From NCBI RefSeq assembly GCF_009928425.1, contig NZ_JAABNS010000001.1, forward strand, positions 1,178,001 to 1,242,000: a stretch of DNA of 64,000 bases. Direction: 5' to 3'. This stretch comes from Pseudarthrobacter sp. ATCC 49987 (GTDB taxonomy: Bacteria; Actinomycetota; Actinomycetes; Actinomycetales; Micrococcaceae). A program made the translations under genes and the position numbers. Of the stretch, positions 25,498-34,663 are shown piece by piece (positions within the stretch are counted from its first letter, which is position 1; each line of letters begins with the position of its first letter). Under the pieces are notes generated by a model that had not been told where the DNA came from, searched no databases, and saw only the letters and a list, made by a program, of their open reading frames with translations.

Positions 25498-27772
25498 GCT
25501 GGGAAACGCTGAACCGCGCGACGCCGGACCGGGCACCGCTGAACTAGGGCTGGGCCTGGAGCGCCGGATCGGCAAGCGTTCCGCGGCAGTGATCGAAAAG
25601 CACCTCGGCATCACGACCGTCGGCGGGTTGCTGAATTACTTTCCCCGACGCTACCTGGACCGGGGTGAGCTCACCCCCATCAGCGAGGTTCCGCTCGACG
25701 AGGACGTCACCCTGATCGCCCGGGTGCTCTCCAACAGCACCCGGTCCATGCGTGCCCGCCGCGGTTCGCTGACCGACGTCGTGATTACCGACGACGCCGC
25801 GTCCCCGGGCACCGGGAGGGGCAGCGGCACGCTGAAGGTGAGCTTCTTCAATGGCTTCCGGGCCAAGGCCGAACTGCAGCCGGGCCGCCGCGCCATGTTC
25901 TCCGGCAAGGTCACCCGCTACGGAGGCGCCCTGGGGCTGACCAACCCCGACTTCCTGCTGCTGGACGAGGACCCGGACACCCCCGGCATGGATCCGGAAA
26001 AGCTCGCCGCCATGCCCATCCCGGTGTATCCGGCCACCGCCAAGCTGACCAGCTGGTCCATCCAGAAAGTCATCTCCACGCTGCTGGACACCGCGGACCT
26101 GGACATCCTGCCCGATCCGCTGCCGGCGGAGATCGCCGCCCGGGAGAAGTTCCTGCCGGTCGCGGACGCCTACCGGCTCATCCACGCCCCGGAAACCACC
26201 GCGGACTTCCAGCGCGCCCGCGACCGGTTCCGCTACCAGGAAGCCCTCGTGCTCCAGTCCGCCCTGGCCCGGCGCCGGGCCCAGCTCGCCGCGGAAGAGG
26301 CCACCGCCCGCCGGCCCGTCCAGGTAGGGCTGCTGACAGCCTTTGACCGGCAGCTGCCGTTCACCCTGACCGCAGGCCAGGCCGCCGTCGGCAAGACCCT
26401 GGCCGCGGAACTCGCCCAGGACTCGCCAATGAACCGGCTGCTGCAGGGGGAAGTCGGCTCCGGCAAGACGATCGTGGCACTGCGCGCCATGCTGCAGGTG
26501 GTGGACGCCGGGGGACAGGCCGCCCTGCTGGCCCCCACGGAGGTCCTCGCCGCCCAGCACTTCGACTCGATCCGCCGAACGCTCGGGCCGCTGTCCCGGG
26601 ACGGCATGCTGGGCGGCCTGGGCGCGGACGCCGTCCAGGTCACGCTGCTGACCGGCTCCATGCCCACCGCCGCCCGGAAACAGGCAATGCTGGACGCCGC
26701 CTCCGGAACAGCCGGGATCGTCATCGGCACCCACGCCCTGCTCAGCGACAACGTGTCCTTTTATGACCTGGGCCTGATCGTCGTCGACGAGCAGCACCGC
26801 TTCGGCGTCGAACAGCGCGACGTCCTCCGGTCGAAGGCTCACAAACCCCCGCACCTGCTGGTCATGACCGCCACCCCGATCCCCAGGACCGTGGCCATGA
26901 CCGTGTTCGGCGACCTCGAAACCTCCGTCCTCGACGAACTCCCGGCCGGCCGCGCGCCGATCACCACCCACGTCGTCGGACTCGCGGAGCACCCGGCGTG
27001 GGCCGCGCGGATCTGGACCCGTTCCCGGGAAGAGATCGACGCCGGCCACCAGGTCTACATCGTCTGTCCCAAGATCGGCTCGGACGACGACGGCGACTTC
27101 AGTCCCGGCGAGGCCGAACCGTCCGCTGCTGACCTCGACGGCGACAACGCGGCGCGCGAACTGGCCTCCGTGACCGGCGTCGTCGAACAGCTCCGGGACG
27201 AACCCGCCCTGGCGGGGGTGGCCGTGGCGCCGCTGCATGGCCGGCAGGACCCGGCCCTGAAGTCCGGGACCATGGCCTCGTTCACCGCCAACCAGACCAA
27301 GCTCCTGGTTTCCACGACGGTCATCGAGGTGGGGGTGGACGTCCATAACGCCACCCTCATGGTGATCCTGGACGCGGACCGCTTCGGCATCTCGCAGCTC
27401 CACCAGCTCCGCGGCCGGGTGGGCCGCGGCGGGCTGCCGGGAACCTGCCTGCTGGTGACCACACTGGAACCCGGCCACCCCAGCCGCCGGCGGCTCGATG
27501 CCGTCGCAGCGACGACCGACGGCTTTGAACTCTCCCAGGAGGACCTCAAACTGCGCCGCGAAGGCGACATCCTGGGCGCCTCCCAGTCCGGCGGCAGGTC
27601 CACGCTGAAGCTGTTGCGGGTCCTGGAACACGAGGACGTGATCGCCCGGGCACGGCAGGACGCCTGGCAGATTGTCGGCGGCGACCCGTCACTGGGCGCC
27701 CACCCCGGCCTCGCCGCGGCGATCGACGAATACCTCAACCCCGAAAAGGAGGCGTTCCTTGAACGCGGCTAA
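25451..27772 (+). CDS. recG: ATP-dependent DNA helicase RecG
   Basis: Superfamily 2 helicase that reverses stalled replication forks and processes recombination junctions. About 773 residues. The N-terminal wedge region includes GLLNYFPRRYLDRGEL, then the Walker A motif LLQGEVGSGKTIVALRAM (about residues 330-347), the DEQH box VVDEQHRFGVEQR (about 442-454), TATPIPRTVAMTVFGDLE, and the C-terminal LHQLRGRVGRGGLPGTCLL and GDILGASQSGGRS. GTG 25451 is given; ATG 25487, which overlaps the previous stop, is an equally possible start and would trim 12 residues. Confidence 0.95.
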   Translation: MTVNPQDRSPTDMNAELGNAEPRDAGPGTAELGLGLERRIGKRSAAVIEKHLGITTVGGLLNYFPRRYLDRGELTPISEVPLDEDVTLIARVLSNSTRSMRARRGSLTDVVITDDAASPGTGRGSGTLKVSFFNGFRAKAELQPGRRAMFSGKVTRYGGALGLTNPDFLLLDEDPDTPGMDPEKLAAMPIPVYPATAKLTSWSIQKVISTLLDTADLDILPDPLPAEIAAREKFLPVADAYRLIHAPETTADFQRARDRFRYQEALVLQSALARRRAQLAAEEATARRPVQVGLLTAFDRQLPFTLTAGQAAVGKTLAAELAQDSPMNRLLQGEVGSGKTIVALRAMLQVVDAGGQAALLAPTEVLAAQHFDSIRRTLGPLSRDGMLGGLGADAVQVTLLTGSMPTAARKQAMLDAASGTAGIVIGTHALLSDNVSFYDLGLIVVDEQHRFGVEQRDVLRSKAHKPPHLLVMTATPIPRTVAMTVFGDLETSVLDELPAGRAPITTHVVGLAEHPAWAARIWTRSREEIDAGHQVYIVCPKIGSDDDGDFSPGEAEPSAADLDGDNAARELASVTGVVEQLRDEPALAGVAVAPLHGRQDPALKSGTMASFTANQTKLLVSTTVIEVGVDVHNATLMVILDADRFGISQLHQLRGRVGRGGLPGTCLLVTTLEPGHPSRRRLDAVAATTDGFELSQEDLKLRREGDILGASQSGGRSTLKLLRVLEHEDVIARARQDAWQIVGGDPSLGAHPGLAAAIDEYLNPEKEAFLERG

Positions 27773-27802
27773 GAACATCCACCCATCCCGGGCGGCACGG
27801 CC

Positions 27803-28432
27803 ATGAGCCGCATCATTGCCGGGGCCGCGGGCGGAACCACCCTGGTCAGCGTCCCCGGATCCCTGACCCGGCCCACCACGGACCGGGTCAAGGAAGCGCT
27901 CTTCTCCCGGCTGGACGCCTTCGAGGTGATCGCCGACGCCCGCGTGCTGGATCTCTACGCGGGCTCCGGTTCACTCGGCGTGGAAAGCGCCAGCCGCGGG
28001 GCGGAGGCCGTGGACCTGGTGGAATTCGACGGCAAGGCCAGCGAGGTCTGCCAGCGCAACGCGGACCTGGTCAACACCGTCGCGGGGCGCAAGGTGGTCT
28101 CCGTGCACCGCTCCAAGGTCGAATCGTTCCTCGAGCGGACCCAGGAAAGTGCCCGCTGGGACCTGATCTTCCTCGATCCGCCCTACCCCCTGGATGAACC
28201 GGCGCTGGCCGGGGTGCTGGCCAAGCTGCTCCCGCACCTGGCCGAGGGCGCCGTCGTCGTCGTCGAGCGCTCGTCCCGGACCCCCGAACCGTCCTGGCCG
28301 GACGGGATGGAGCGGTTCGCGGAACGGAAGTACGGGGAGACGAAGCTCTGGTTCGCCGAACCCGGCGTGGAAGAGGGCCCGGCGGCCGCGACAGAGGCAG
28401 AACCCGAGGTAGAAGCGGAGCGCGACAGCTAG
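27803..28432 (+). CDS. rsmD: 16S rRNA (guanine(966)-N(2))-methyltransferase
   Basis: SAM-dependent methyltransferase of 209 residues acting on 16S rRNA. It begins with the family signature MSRIIAGAAGG and RPTTDRVKEALFSRL. The SAM-binding motif is VLDLYAGSGSLGVESASRGA (about residues 49-68) and the catalytic motif is LIFLDPPYPLDEP (about 119-131). The last 20 residues form an acidic Ala/Glu tail. It follows recG by 30 bp and is separated from coaD, its usual neighbour, by three minus-strand genes. Its stop shares CTAG with the stop of the converging gene. Confidence 0.94.
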   Translation: MSRIIAGAAGGTTLVSVPGSLTRPTTDRVKEALFSRLDAFEVIADARVLDLYAGSGSLGVESASRGAEAVDLVEFDGKASEVCQRNADLVNTVAGRKVVSVHRSKVESFLERTQESARWDLIFLDPPYPLDEPALAGVLAKLLPHLAEGAVVVVERSSRTPEPSWPDGMERFAERKYGETKLWFAEPGVEEGPAAATEAEPEVEAERDS

Positions 28433-29211
28433 TCCGACACCGCGTCCAGCGCGACGCCGGACAGCACCTTCGCGGGGTGCGGCCCGCGGGCGGTGAGCGC
28501 CGCGGTCCAGACCTCCGGCCACGGTCCCTGCGTTCCGGTCAGGATGATGTTGCCGGGATAGCGGCCGCTGAACATGCCCGCCTCGGCGAAGGCGGCGACG
28601 TCGGTCATCGCCCGGCGCAGCGCGGCCACCTGGCTCCGGACCAGCGTGAGCCCGGGCTCATCGCCCACATTGACAATCAGGACCCCGCCGGGGCTGAGTT
28701 TCGCCGCCGCCTCGAGGTAAAAGTCCGTGCAGGCGATGTGTTCCGGCGCCTCGGGTCCCGAGAAAATGTCCAGGATCACGACGTCGAAGCGTAGCTCCGG
28801 GGGGAGCCCGGCGAGGGAGTCCCGCGCGTCGCCGATCAGGGTGTGCAGCTCCGTGCCGTCCGGCAGGGGGAGCTGCTGCAGCACGAAGTCCAGCAGCTCC
28901 CGCTCCAGCTCCACCGCGTACTGCACGGAGCCCGGCCGGGTGGCCTGGATGTAGCGCGCCAGCGTCAGTGCCCCGGCCCCGAGATGCAGGGCCGTGATGG
29001 GTTCGCCCCACGGTGCCGCGAGGTCCACCACATGGCCGATCCGGCGCAGGTACTCGTAGAAGATGTCCGAAGGATCCGCGAGGTTGACGTGCGACTGCTC
29101 CGCCCCGCCGATGCTGAGCACGAACCCGCCCCCGGTGAAGGCATCCGGCTCGATCGTCGCGTGCTGTCCGGTGGTGCGCAGGAAGCGGGCGGCCGCGGGG
29201 GTCTCGGCCAT
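28429..29211 (-). CDS. Spermidine synthase-like methyltransferase-fold protein
   Basis: Rossmann-fold protein of 260 residues resembling the spermidine synthase group. The nucleotide-binding region is ALHLGAGALTLARYIQATRP (about residues 93-112), with the acidic strand AVELERELLDF, then LIGDARDSLAG and VVILDIFSGPEAPEH. The polyamine-binding residues of true spermidine synthases are not clearly conserved, so it may be a methyltransferase or orphan family member. The ATG overlaps the stop of the aminotransferase (ATGA), so it is the last gene of a three-gene minus-strand operon (SDR, aminotransferase, this gene). Confidence 0.75.
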   Translation of the reverse strand: MAETPAAARFLRTTGQHATIEPDAFTGGGFVLSIGGAEQSHVNLADPSDIFYEYLRRIGHVVDLAAPWGEPITALHLGAGALTLARYIQATRPGSVQYAVELERELLDFVLQQLPLPDGTELHTLIGDARDSLAGLPPELRFDVVILDIFSGPEAPEHIACTDFYLEAAAKLSPGGVLIVNVGDEPGLTLVRSQVAALRRAMTDVAAFAEAGMFSGRYPGNIILTGTQGPWPEVWTAALTARGPHPAKVLSGVALDAVSD

Positions 29212-30419
29212 CAGAGCCTGTCGCGGAGGGTCGCGAGCCGTTCCGCGGCCTCCTGCAGGACGTCAATCCGCTTGCAGAAGGCAAAGCGCAGCAGGCTCCG
29301 GGTGCGTTCGGCGCCTTCCGGGTGGCAAAAGACCGGCACCGGAATCGCCGCGACCCCCACCAGCGCGGGCAGCCGGCGGGCCAGGTCCACAGCATCGGTG
29401 ATGCCCAGAGGGGCGGTATCAACATTGACGAAGTACGTTCCCTGCGGCGTGAAGACGTCCAGTCCTGCCGCCCGCAGGCCCTCGCTGAGGATGTCGCGTT
29501 TGAGCTGGAGGGTATCGGCGATCCCGGCATAGAACTCATCCGGCAGGCCCAGCCCGGCCGCGATGGCGCTCTGGAACGGGGTACCGGAGCTGTAGCTCAG
29601 GAACTGCTTCACCGTCCGGGCGGCGGCGACCAGGTGCTCCGGACCGCTGAGCCAGCCGATCTTCCAGCCGGTAAAAGAGAAGGTCTTCCCGGCGGAGGAG
29701 ATGGTCAGGGTGCGCTCGGCGGCGCCCGGCAGGGTGGCCACCGGGATGTGCCGGGCACCGAAGGTCAGGTGTTCGTAGACCTCGTCGGTGATGATGACGG
29801 CGTTGTGCCGGGTGGCGAGCTCGACGACGCGTTCGAGCACCTCGCGGGGGAACACCGCGCCGGTGGGGTTGTGCGGGTTGTTGACCAGTACCACCCTGGT
29901 GCGGCTGCTGAACGCCGCTTCGAGGGCGTCCAGGTCCGGCATGAAGTCAGGGGCCAGCAGCGGCGCCGTGACGTGCCGGGCGCCCGAAAGGCCGATGATC
30001 GCGCCGTAGGAGTCATAGAACGGCTCGAACGTGAGGACCTCATCGCCCGGGCCGACCAGCGCGAGCAGCGCGGCAGCGATGGCCTCGGTGGCGCCGGTGG
30101 TGACGATGATTTCTGTCTGCGGATCGGGCTCCAGGCCATAGAAGCGTTCCTGGTGCAGGGAAATCGCCTCACGCAGCTCCAGGATGCCCTTCCCGGGGGC
30201 GTACTGGTTGGCACCGGCGGCGATGGCGGCCTGTGCAGCCGCCTTGATCTCCACCGGGCCGTCCTCGTCCGGGAAGCCCTGGCCCAGATTGATGGCTCCG
30301 GTCTGGAGCGCGAGGGTGGTCATCTCCTCGAAGATCGTAACGCCGAGGGTGCCGTCGGGGGAGAGCAGGTTGGCTCCGGTCGCGGTCCGCTGCCACGGCA
30401 ACGGCATCGGGGTGCTCAC
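29211..30419 (-). CDS. PLP-dependent aminotransferase, class I/II
   Basis: Fold-type I aminotransferase of about 402 residues. The PLP Lys is in SSAGKTFSFTGWKIGW, preceded by NNPHNPTGAVFPREVL and the cofactor Asp and Tyr in IITDEVYEHLTF. FSFTGWKIGW is typical of the KAT/methionine-aminotransferase/YbdL group, and DapC-like enzymes look similar; the amino donor cannot be fixed from sequence. The start is the GTG at 30419, which overlaps the stop of the SDR gene (GTGA); the frame is open further 5' but that part lies inside the SDR gene. A role with the SDR and spermidine-synthase-like genes is unknown. Confidence 0.88.
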   Translation of the reverse strand: MSTPMPLPWQRTATGANLLSPDGTLGVTIFEEMTTLALQTGAINLGQGFPDEDGPVEIKAAAQAAIAAGANQYAPGKGILELREAISLHQERFYGLEPDPQTEIIVTTGATEAIAAALLALVGPGDEVLTFEPFYDSYGAIIGLSGARHVTAPLLAPDFMPDLDALEAAFSSRTRVVLVNNPHNPTGAVFPREVLERVVELATRHNAVIITDEVYEHLTFGARHIPVATLPGAAERTLTISSAGKTFSFTGWKIGWLSGPEHLVAAARTVKQFLSYSSGTPFQSAIAAGLGLPDEFYAGIADTLQLKRDILSEGLRAAGLDVFTPQGTYFVNVDTAPLGITDAVDLARRLPALVGVAAIPVPVFCHPEGAERTRSLLRFAFCKRIDVLQEAAERLATLRDRL

Positions 30420-31273
30420 TTGGAGCCCGCCTTCTCGCCCCGCCCGGTGAACTTGTCCATCGTGGAGTAGATCCCGAAGACCTTCCCGCCCACGAAGTCC
30501 CAGGCCCGCACCGGCAGGATGCCGCGCAGGACCTTGCCCAGCTGCGCGGTCGCCGGGGCGATCAGTTGCGGCCGTCCGGCGGTGGTAGCCCGCCATGCCC
30601 GGTCCACGGCGTCATCCGGGGTCATCAGCGGCGTCAGCAGCGGGCCGCGTGCGCCGTCGAACATCCCGGTGGAGATGTAACTGGGGCAGAACGTCGTCAC
30701 GGCGAGGTGGCCGTAGCCGTGCTGTTCGAGTTCCAGCCGGAGCGAATCGCTCCACCCGATCACCGCCCACTTGGACGCGGCGTACACGCTCATCCTCGGG
30801 TTGGAGACGGTACCGGCGGCGGAGGCGATGTTCAGGATCCGGCGCGGCCGCCCGGCGTCGTCCATCATGCCCGGCAGGAATGCGTGGGTGACGTACATGG
30901 GCGCCAGCGCGTTGATGTCCATGGTCAGGGCGATGTCCCGCTCCGGGTGGTGGTCCCAGAAAAGCGCGCCCCGGACGATTCCTGCATTGTTGACCAGGAG
31001 CGTCAGCGGCCCTTCCTCCCGGCACGCCTCCGCGGCGTCGGCAATCGCCGCGCGGTCGGAAAGGTCCACCTGGCGGACGACGGCGCGCGCGCCGAGCGCG
31101 TTCACTTCGGCGGCCGTCTCCGCCAGGCCGTCGGCGTCGACGTCCCAGAGAATCACGACGCCGGCCCCCTCACGGGCCGCTCGCAGGGCGTACAGGCGGC
31201 CCATGCCCATGGCGGCCCCCGTCACGAGAACCACGCCCCCGGACACGGTGAATGGAATGCTCGATGCTGACAT
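30416..31273 (-). CDS. Short-chain dehydrogenase/reductase (SDR)
   Basis: Classical SDR of 285 residues. The cofactor motif is LVTGAAMGMGRLYALRAA (about residues 16-33), followed by NNAG in LLVNNAGIVRG, the catalytic Ser in LNIASAAGTVS and the YxxxK pair in VYAASKWAVIGW. After the core there is a C-terminal extension of about 60 residues (VLRGILPVRAWDFVGGKVFG) seen in membrane-associated SDRs of the fatty-alcohol type. The substrate is unknown. It is first in the minus-strand operon and divergent from coaD. Confidence 0.88.
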   Translation of the reverse strand: MSASSIPFTVSGGVVLVTGAAMGMGRLYALRAAREGAGVVILWDVDADGLAETAAEVNALGARAVVRQVDLSDRAAIADAAEACREEGPLTLLVNNAGIVRGALFWDHHPERDIALTMDINALAPMYVTHAFLPGMMDDAGRPRRILNIASAAGTVSNPRMSVYAASKWAVIGWSDSLRLELEQHGYGHLAVTTFCPSYISTGMFDGARGPLLTPLMTPDDAVDRAWRATTAGRPQLIAPATAQLGKVLRGILPVRAWDFVGGKVFGIYSTMDKFTGRGEKAGSK

Positions 31274-31309
31274 TCAGCCATGTTATCCCGGCCTGCGGCG
31301 GCAATACGG

Positions 31310-31315
31310 TAGGTT
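31310..31315 (+). promoter_or_regulatory. -10 box of coaD (leaderless)
   Basis: TAGGTT ends 6 nt before the coaD ATG. An overlapping TACGGT (31305-31310) is an alternative that would give a leader of a few bases. Confidence 0.4.
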
Positions 31316-31321
31316 CGAAGG

Positions 31322-31822
31322 ATGAGACGCGCCGTATGCCCTGGCTCCTTTGACCCCATCCACAATGGCCACCTGGAAGTCATCGCCAGGGCCGCAGGCC
31401 TCTTCGACGAGGTCATCGTCGGTGTCTCCACGAACTACGCCAAGAAATACCGCTTCACCCTCGACGAGCGCATCGACATGGCCAGGGAAACGCTGGCGTC
31501 CCTGCGCGGGATCGTCGTGGAGCCGGTGGGGGAGGGACTCCTCGCCGAGTACTGCCGCCGGCGTGGCGTGTCCGCCATCGTCAAGGGCCTGCGTTCCTCC
31601 TCCGACTTTGACTATGAACTGCCGATGGCGACGATGAACCGCCAGCTCACCGGCGTCGAGACCGTCTTCCTGCCCGCGGAGAGCCACTACCTCCACTTGT
31701 CCTCAACGCTGATCAAGGAAGTGTTCACCCTGGGCGGCAACGTGTCCGAGTTCGTGCCCCGCTCGGTGCTGAAACGGCTTCACGCGGGCGAGGCGGACCA
31801 GGACCAGCCGCACAGAGGGTAA
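31322..31822 (+). CDS. coaD: Phosphopantetheine adenylyltransferase
   Basis: Catalyses the fourth step of coenzyme A synthesis, joining 4'-phosphopantetheine and ATP to dephospho-CoA. It has 166 residues, the usual length. The nucleotidyltransferase signature is CPGSFDPIHNGHLEVI (residues 6-21) with the HxGH motif at 14-17. KGLRSSSDFDYELPMATMNR (about 88-107) binds pantetheine and the ISSTLIKE-like stretch reads LSSTLIKEVF. The start codon follows a -10 box with no leader. Confidence 0.96.
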   Translation: MRRAVCPGSFDPIHNGHLEVIARAAGLFDEVIVGVSTNYAKKYRFTLDERIDMARETLASLRGIVVEPVGEGLLAEYCRRRGVSAIVKGLRSSSDFDYELPMATMNRQLTGVETVFLPAESHYLHLSSTLIKEVFTLGGNVSEFVPRSVLKRLHAGEADQDQPHRG

Positions 31823-31909
31823 GCTTGATCGGTACTCGGCGGCCTGCTGCCGGTTGCGCGGCCCGAATCCGAAGCGGCCTGCGGTGTGAACCGCAGGCAT
31901 GCCCCCGGT

Positions 31910-31939
31910 TTGAGTCCGTCCGGAAGATCAGGCTAAGAT
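31910..31939 (+). promoter_or_regulatory. Promoter of the yceD-rpmF-rnc-mutM operon
   Basis: TTGAGT (31910-31915), an 18-nt spacer and TAAGAT (31934-31939). The transcript would start near 31946, giving a short leader with AGGAG at 31963-31967. Confidence 0.6.
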
Positions 31940-31972
31940 AGTACGTCGGTCATATGTTCAACAGGAGTTCTC

Positions 31973-32521
31973 ATTAAACGAGATGCTAGTTCGCCCTTGG
32001 TGTTTGACGTCAAGGACCTCGGACGCAGTCCGGGAAGCATGCGGACGCTGACAGAACATGTACCCGCACCAGGTGATCTTGGTGTGGCGCTCATCGGTGT
32101 GCAGGAAGGCTCGGATGTCGAGCTGGATCTGCGGCTCGAGGCCGTACACGAAGGAATTCTGGTATCAGGAACCGCGCACGTCGAAGTTACTGGCGAGTGC
32201 GGCCGATGCCTGGATCCCCTTGCGTATGACCAAGAGGTCGATGTGCAAGAACTTTTCTTCTACGAGGACGCTGTGTTCTCGGATGAGGAAGACGAAGAAG
32301 AGCAACGTCGAGTCGAGCACGATCTGATCGATCTTGAGCCGGTGTTGCGGGACGCAGTTGTAACCATGCTGCCGTTCCAGCCGGTGTGCCGGGAAGACTG
32401 CCAGGGCCTTTGCTCCGAATGTGGAGTTCGCCTGGAAGACGAGCCGGGGCATCACCACGAGGTGGTAGATCCTCGCTGGGCTGCCCTAGCTGACTTGGCT
32501 AAGCCTGACCGGCAAAACTGA
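31973..32521 (+). CDS. yceD: YceD family protein (DUF177), probable ATT start
   Basis: Protein of about 182 residues linked to 23S rRNA accumulation in the family. Two Cys pairs suitable for zinc are seen, in GECGRCLDP and CREDCQGLCSECG, and an acidic stretch (SDEEDEEEQ) lies between them. The start is unusual: AGGAG at 31963-31967 is placed 5 nt before ATT at 31973, and translation from there gives IKRDASSPLVFDVKDL, which looks like the normal family N-terminus. The first conventional codon, TTG 31997, has no ribosome site and would drop eight residues. It precedes rpmF, as it does widely in bacteria. Confidence 0.82.
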   Translation: MKRDASSPLVFDVKDLGRSPGSMRTLTEHVPAPGDLGVALIGVQEGSDVELDLRLEAVHEGILVSGTAHVEVTGECGRCLDPLAYDQEVDVQELFFYEDAVFSDEEDEEEQRRVEHDLIDLEPVLRDAVVTMLPFQPVCREDCQGLCSECGVRLEDEPGHHHEVVDPRWAALADLAKPDRQN

Positions 32522-32557
32522 TTTGTAAGTGTTGGACTAGAGAGAAATGAGTTAGCC

Positions 32558-32761
32558 GTGGCTGTCCCGAAGCGGAAAATGTCTCGCTCGAATACCCGCG
32601 CCCGCCGCTCCCAGTGGAAGGCAACTGCCCCCCACCTGGTGAAGACTGTCGAGAACGGCCAGGTTACGTACAGCCTGCCGCACCAGGCAAAGGTCGTTAC
32701 TGACTCGGCTGGCACCGCGCTGTTCCTTGAATACAAGGGCCGCAAGGTCGCAGACGTCTAA
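32558..32761 (+). CDS. rpmF: 50S ribosomal protein L32
   Basis: Small basic ribosomal protein of 67 residues. The N-terminal [20 protein letters not shown] is diagnostic. It has no cysteines, so it is the zinc-free form of L32 (family knowledge: zinc-binding and zinc-free forms exist). GTG 32558 is the start; GAGAGAAATGAG upstream gives a loose ribosome site. It is cotranscribed with yceD and rnc. Confidence 0.97.
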   Translation: MAVPKRKMSRSNTRARRSQWKATAPHLVKTVENGQVTYSLPHQAKVVTDSAGTALFLEYKGRKVADV

Positions 32762-32782
32762 TCCGCCAACTGGCTGACTAAG

Positions 32783-33562
32783 ATGTCTTCAACTGAAGAG
32801 CTTCTGAAGCGTCTCGGTGTCACTATTGACGCCGGGACGCTTCGTCTTGCGCTCACACACCGTTCCTACGCCTACGAAAACGGCGGCATACCCACCAACG
32901 AACGTCTCGAGTTCCTGGGCGACTCCATCCTGGGGTTCTCGGTCACCGACGCGCTGTACCGTGACAACCCCACGCTGCCCGAAGGGGACCTGGCCAAGCG
33001 CCGCTCCGCCGTCGTCAGCACCCGGGCACTCGCGGGCATCGGCCGCAGCATCGGGCTTGGTGAGTACATATATCTCGGCCAGGGCGAAAAGCTCACCGAG
33101 GGCAAAAACAAGGCGTCCATCCTCGCGGACACCATGGAGGCGCTCATCGGCGCCACCTATGTCTCCAACGACATTGAGACCGCGCGCCGGCTGGTCATGC
33201 GCCTGGTCGGGCCCTTGCTCAAGGACGCGGCCGCCCTCGGCGCGGGCACCGACTGGAAGACGAGCATCCAGGAGCTGGCGGCCAGCCGCCAGCTCGGGAC
33301 AATCAACTACGCCGTGGAGGGCTCCGGGCCGGACCACGCCCGGACGTTCGAGGCCATCCTGCGGATCGGCGGCAACGACTACGGCTCCGGCTCGGGCAAC
33401 TCCAAAAAGGAGGCCGAGCAGGAAGCGGCCGCAGACGCCTGGCGCAGGCTCTCGGCGCCGTCGGCGGCTGCTGCGCCCGACACGGCCGCTGTGCCCGACA
33501 CGACGCCGGCCGCATCGCCGGAACCCGACGCGCAGCAGCTGCAGTCCCAGACCGGCGCCTAG
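32783..33562 (+). CDS. rnc: Ribonuclease III
   Basis: Double-strand-specific endoribonuclease that processes rRNA precursors and structured RNAs. 259 residues. The catalytic signature is ERLEFLGDSILGF (residues 40-52), with further acidic residues in DTMEALIGATYV. A C-terminal double-stranded RNA-binding domain runs from about 155 to 228 (ending KKEAEQEAAADAWRRL). A low-complexity Ala/Pro tail of about 30 residues follows and is not part of the conserved fold. The ATG lies 21 bp after rpmF and mutM follows 9 bp after the stop. Confidence 0.96.
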   Translation: MSSTEELLKRLGVTIDAGTLRLALTHRSYAYENGGIPTNERLEFLGDSILGFSVTDALYRDNPTLPEGDLAKRRSAVVSTRALAGIGRSIGLGEYIYLGQGEKLTEGKNKASILADTMEALIGATYVSNDIETARRLVMRLVGPLLKDAAALGAGTDWKTSIQELAASRQLGTINYAVEGSGPDHARTFEAILRIGGNDYGSGSGNSKKEAEQEAAADAWRRLSAPSAAAAPDTAAVPDTTPAASPEPDAQQLQSQTGA

Positions 33563-33571
33563 GCACGCCCT

Positions 33572-34531
33572 GTGCCTGAACTGCCCGAGGTCGAAGTTGT
33601 CCGCCGCGGCCTGGTGAGCTGGGCGCGGGGCCGGACCATCACCGCCGTTGAGGTGGTGGATCCGCGCTCCGTCCGCCGGCACACACTTGGCCCGGAGGAC
33701 TTCGCCGGCAACCTTGAAGGTGCCCGTGTCCTGGACGTGGTCCGGCGCGGAAAGTTCCTCTGGCTCCCGCTGGCTGATACGACCCCGGGGGATCCCGTTG
33801 CAGCGGACATGCCCGCCGTGGCACTCATGGCGCACCTGGGCATGTCCGGGCAGCTGCTGATGCAGGACTCCGCTGTTCCGGACGAAAAGCACCTGAAAGT
33901 GCGGCTGGAGCTGAGCCCCGCTGACGGTATGCCGGACCAGCTCCGGTTCGTGGACCAGCGGATCTTCGGCGGGCTCTTCCTCACCTCGCTGGTCCCCACG
34001 CCCGACGGCGGACCCGGTGGGCTCGCCGAAACACCGCTGCCGCTGATCGCCGAGGAAGCCTCCCACATCGCGCGGGACCCGCTGGACCCCTATTTCTCCT
34101 TCGAGGAGTTCTACCGGCGGCTCCGGACCCGCAAGACCGGGCTCAAACGCGCCCTCCTGGACCAGGGGCTAGTTTCCGGAATCGGCAACATCTACGCGGA
34201 CGAGGCCTTGTGGAAGGCGAAGCTGCATTATGCCCGCCCCACGGACACCCTGCGCCGGGCCGATGCCCTCCGGGTACTGGAAGCCGCCCGCGAGGTCATG
34301 ACGGATGCCCTCGCCGCCGGCGGGACCAGCTTCGATTCGCTCTATGTCAACGTCAACGGGGCCTCCGGCTACTTCGACCGCTCGCTCAACGCCTACGGCC
34401 GCGAAGGCCTGGAATGCAAGCGCTGCGCCGCGGCCGGCCTGGTTAGCCTGATGAAGCGGGAACAGTTCATGAACCGCTCATCGTACTCGTGCCCGGTCTG
34501 CCAGCCCCGGCCCCGCAACGGGCGCTGGTAG
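33572..34531 (+). CDS. mutM: Formamidopyrimidine-DNA glycosylase
   Basis: Base-excision repair enzyme that removes 8-oxoguanine and formamidopyrimidines and cleaves the abasic site. 319 residues. The N-terminal [13 protein letters not shown] provides the catalytic Pro (after Met removal) and Glu. The helix-two-turn-helix [20 protein letters not shown] is near residue 190. The C-terminal zinc finger has CKRC and CPVC. GTG 33572 is the only start compatible with the N-terminal motif. It ends the yceD operon. Confidence 0.96.
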   Translation: MPELPEVEVVRRGLVSWARGRTITAVEVVDPRSVRRHTLGPEDFAGNLEGARVLDVVRRGKFLWLPLADTTPGDPVAADMPAVALMAHLGMSGQLLMQDSAVPDEKHLKVRLELSPADGMPDQLRFVDQRIFGGLFLTSLVPTPDGGPGGLAETPLPLIAEEASHIARDPLDPYFSFEEFYRRLRTRKTGLKRALLDQGLVSGIGNIYADEALWKAKLHYARPTDTLRRADALRVLEAAREVMTDALAAGGTSFDSLYVNVNGASGYFDRSLNAYGREGLECKRCAAAGLVSLMKREQFMNRSSYSCPVCQPRPRNGRW

Positions 34532-34550
34532 GTACCGGCCGCAAAAGACA

Positions 34551-34562
34551 AGTAGTACTACT
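34551..34562. promoter_or_regulatory. 12-bp perfect palindrome, candidate operator
   Basis: AGTAGTACTACT lies about 100 bp before the next gene, in the 132-bp gap after mutM. It could be the operator of an unlinked regulator for the three-gene block downstream. No clear promoter hexamers were seen. Confidence 0.35.
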
Positions 34563-34663
34563 CTTCCGAACCATGCATCCCGCTGAAAGACTGTGCCGAT
34601 GAGTGTCAGGGGAGCAGGGACCGTGGTTGCAATGGAAGCCTTTGCCGGGGCCGGGGAAAGCCG

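Noticed and set aside
30420..30596. In-frame 5' extension of the aminotransferase
   Set aside because: It lies inside the SDR gene and reads as low-complexity Arg/Gly sequence. The GTGA overlap at 30416-30419 gives the natural start.
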